64,000 nucleotides of DNA from contig CALFRK010000060.1 in assembly GCA_937919625.1 (NCBI GenBank), positions 28,643-92,642 on the forward strand. Reading direction: 5' to 3'. The stretch is from an uncultured Ilumatobacter sp. Lineage in GTDB: Bacteria; Actinomycetota; Acidimicrobiia; Acidimicrobiales; Ilumatobacteraceae. The position numbers and the translations under genes are program-made. The number at the start of each line of letters is the position of its first letter. Positions within the stretch are counted from its first letter, which is position 1. The notes beneath the pieces are model-generated. The model searched no databases and was not told where the DNA came from. It saw only the letters and a list, made by a program, of their open reading frames with translations. Below, in pieces: positions 62,896-64,000 of this stretch.

Positions 62896-63870
62896 ATGTC
62901 CGAACTAACTCCCGCGGAACGGATCGCTCGCCTGCGGGCACAGCGCGGGCAGGCCCCGATCACCCCCGCTCGGCAAACGGCCGAACCCGTTTCACCGCGG
63001 GTAAACACACCGTTGCCGCCACCTCCACCCGGAAGCGTCGCGGTCGGGGCCGCAACGAGAATCCAGCCGATTCCTGGCATTGTCGAGGTGACACCAGAGC
63101 CAGCGAGCGTCTCCATTATGGCTCGACTCAACGACCGCCTTGTGAACCATGCGCCGCGTCCCCACCCGGCCCGTCGTGCCAGGCGGACCACCGGCATTGC
63201 AGCAGGTGTCGGCTTCATCGCCATGCTTCCACTGATGGGCCCGCTGACCGCCTCCGCCCAGGCCGACGATCAACCCGACGGCGACACCGATGTGAGCGAA
63301 GCGGCATTGGCAGGCACAGAGATGCCCGGTCCGGTCGCAACGAATGTTGTGCCTGTCGACGTCATCGACACCACGCTTGATCCATCGGCTCCGGTCGCCA
63401 CCGATGGCCCGCTCGTCGACGTTCCGCCAGAGATGCTGCCCGGCTCCGGCCTTCCGGGTGGCGAAGCCCAGCCGGCGCCCGTGACAGCCACCCAGGCGGG
63501 CAAGTCAGGGCCCGCCGCCGCGGCGGCCGCCTCACCAGCGGATGCTGCTCCGACGGCTGCGCCAACATCTCCAGCATCAGCTCCGGCCCCGGCACCAGCT
63601 CCGGCTGCTACCCCAGCTGCGGCGCCTGCTGCTCCAGCGCCAACATCTCCAGCATCAGCTCCGGCTGCGGCGCCTGCTGCTGCGGCGCCTGCTGCTCCGG
63701 CACCAGCTCCGGCTGCTACCCCAGCTGCGGCGCCTGCTGCTCCGGCACCAGCTCCGGCTGCTACCCCAGCTCCGGCGCCTGTACCCGAGCCTGCTCCTGC
63801 TCCTGCTCCTGTACCTGTATCAGCGCCGGCACCACCCCCGCCTCCTCCCGTCACGACGCCAAGCGGCTGA
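62896..63870 (+). CDS. Membrane-anchored Ala/Pro-rich protein
   Basis: A 324-residue protein, not recognised. A cytoplasmic N-terminus (SELTPAERIARLRAQRG) and Pro-rich stretch precede a membrane segment (GIAAGVGFIAMLPLMGPLTA, about residues 96-115). After residue 195 it is almost wholly Ala/Pro/Thr/Ser, like a wall-spanning stalk. GAGGAA stands about 6 bases before the ATG. Ten bases after the preceding gene and 3 before apbE. Confidence 0.7.
   Translation: MSELTPAERIARLRAQRGQAPITPARQTAEPVSPRVNTPLPPPPPGSVAVGAATRIQPIPGIVEVTPEPASVSIMARLNDRLVNHAPRPHPARRARRTTGIAAGVGFIAMLPLMGPLTASAQADDQPDGDTDVSEAALAGTEMPGPVATNVVPVDVIDTTLDPSAPVATDGPLVDVPPEMLPGSGLPGGEAQPAPVTATQAGKSGPAAAAAASPADAAPTAAPTSPASAPAPAPAPAATPAAAPAAPAPTSPASAPAAAPAAAAPAAPAPAPAATPAAAPAAPAPAPAATPAPAPVPEPAPAPAPVPVSAPAPPPPPPVTTPSG
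63541..63830 (+). repeat. Imperfect tandem repeats coding the Ala/Pro stalk
   Basis: Repeated blocks such as CCAGCTCCGGCTGCTACC and GCGGCGCCTGCTGCTCC recur three or more times. The minus strand is also open for its whole length as a composition artefact. Confidence 0.75.
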
Positions 63871-63873
63871 ACG

Positions 63874-64000
63874 ATGACAACCGCCCCCGCTTGGCCGCCA
63901 CCAAAGCTTGTTCGACCGTATGCGACGGCCGAGTTTCGGGCGATGGCGAGCCCCTGCCGCATCATCACCGACAGCGACGAGTTGGCGTTCTCGGCCGAAC
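63874..64000 (+). CDS. apbE: FAD:protein FMN transferase ApbE, N-terminal fragment
   Basis: Cut by the right edge; 42 residues are visible. The segment YATAEFRAMASPCRIITDSDE matches the conserved opening of ApbE (F-R-A-M-[GA]-[TS]-P-C), the enzyme that attaches FMN to threonine of exported flavoproteins. Starts 3 bases after the preceding stop, so it belongs to the same operon. Its target flavoprotein is presumably beyond the window. Confidence 0.7.
   Translation, partial: MTTAPAWPPPKLVRPYATAEFRAMASPCRIITDSDELAFSAE

Noticed and set aside
62490..63830. Repeats considered as a CRISPR or minisatellite array
   Set aside because: Unit lengths are multiples of three, no spacers exist, and the repeats are in frame within protein linkers.
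63270..63968. A 232-codon Gly/Ala-rich minus-strand frame opposite the Ala/Pro-rich protein
   Set aside because: It is the complement of Ala/Pro codon repeats, which automatically reads as Gly/Ala; no start signal or domain.

Overview
The window looks like chromosomal DNA from a high-GC actinobacterium, most likely of the class Acidimicrobiia (Ilumatobacter-like; the class is an inference). Supporting signs are a mycothiol synthase (mshD), a CarD regulator, DUF3499, a septum-formation-domain protein, many GTG starts, and a recurring TANNNT box 6-9 bases before start codons, which is the mark of leaderless transcription. No rRNA, CRISPR array, insertion sequence or phage is visible, and no gap between genes exceeds about 240 bases.

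Layout. 1-5963: end of an aldehyde dehydrogenase, a 2-hydroxyacid dehydrogenase, a septum-formation-domain protein, tRNA-Val(CAC), an FMN split-barrel protein, DUF3499, an SRPBCC protein, an ABC ATPase and an M23 peptidase. 6010-9814 (minus): mshD, an M3 peptidase and rlmN, joined by ATGA overlaps. 9894-11042: nth, a probable small RNA with a strong terminator, and a small coiled protein. 11094-14928: a tight hisC-hisB-hisH-hisA-hisF operon. 14985-26795: accessory metabolism (FGGY kinase, sphingosine-phosphate-lyase-like enzyme, TetR regulator, flavin oxidoreductase, crotonase and its relic, aldo/keto reductase, acyl-CoA synthetase) and a DUF2157/GDYXXLXY membrane pair. 26890-29138: solitary GroES, hisI, trpE. 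29142-40979: housekeeping genes (ygfZ, M50 protease, ppdK, DUF445, rimO, pgsA, cinA) and the selenoprotein candidate. 41031-61106: cell-surface and copper region. 61147-64000: tRNA-Arg(TCT), carD, and an operon running into apbE.

Most notable item: at 37144-37776 (minus) a homologue of the mycothiol-dependent nitroreductase/DsbA-like family (Rv2466c type) has an in-frame TGA exactly where the first cysteine of the CPWC active site belongs (UPWC). An 8-bp hairpin with a GUU loop lies 22 bases after the TGA, as expected for a bacterial SECIS element. This points to a selenoprotein rather than a pseudogene. The mshD gene nearby fits a mycothiol-using host.

Second notable item: a 15-kb operon (45680-61106) encodes a 1961-residue secreted protein, three consecutive multicopper-oxidase-fold proteins whose copper motifs are divided between separate polypeptides, a His-rich exported protein and a CopC-CopD fusion. 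A divergent histidine kinase/response regulator pair lies directly upstream, and three 11-bp direct repeats of OmpR/PhoB type sit in front of the operon. The system is probably a regulated surface copper-oxidase complex; its substrate cannot be read from sequence.

Other recurring structure: five intergenic palindromes share a CCTGA/CCTGG-type pentaloop, and three of them sit between convergent genes.
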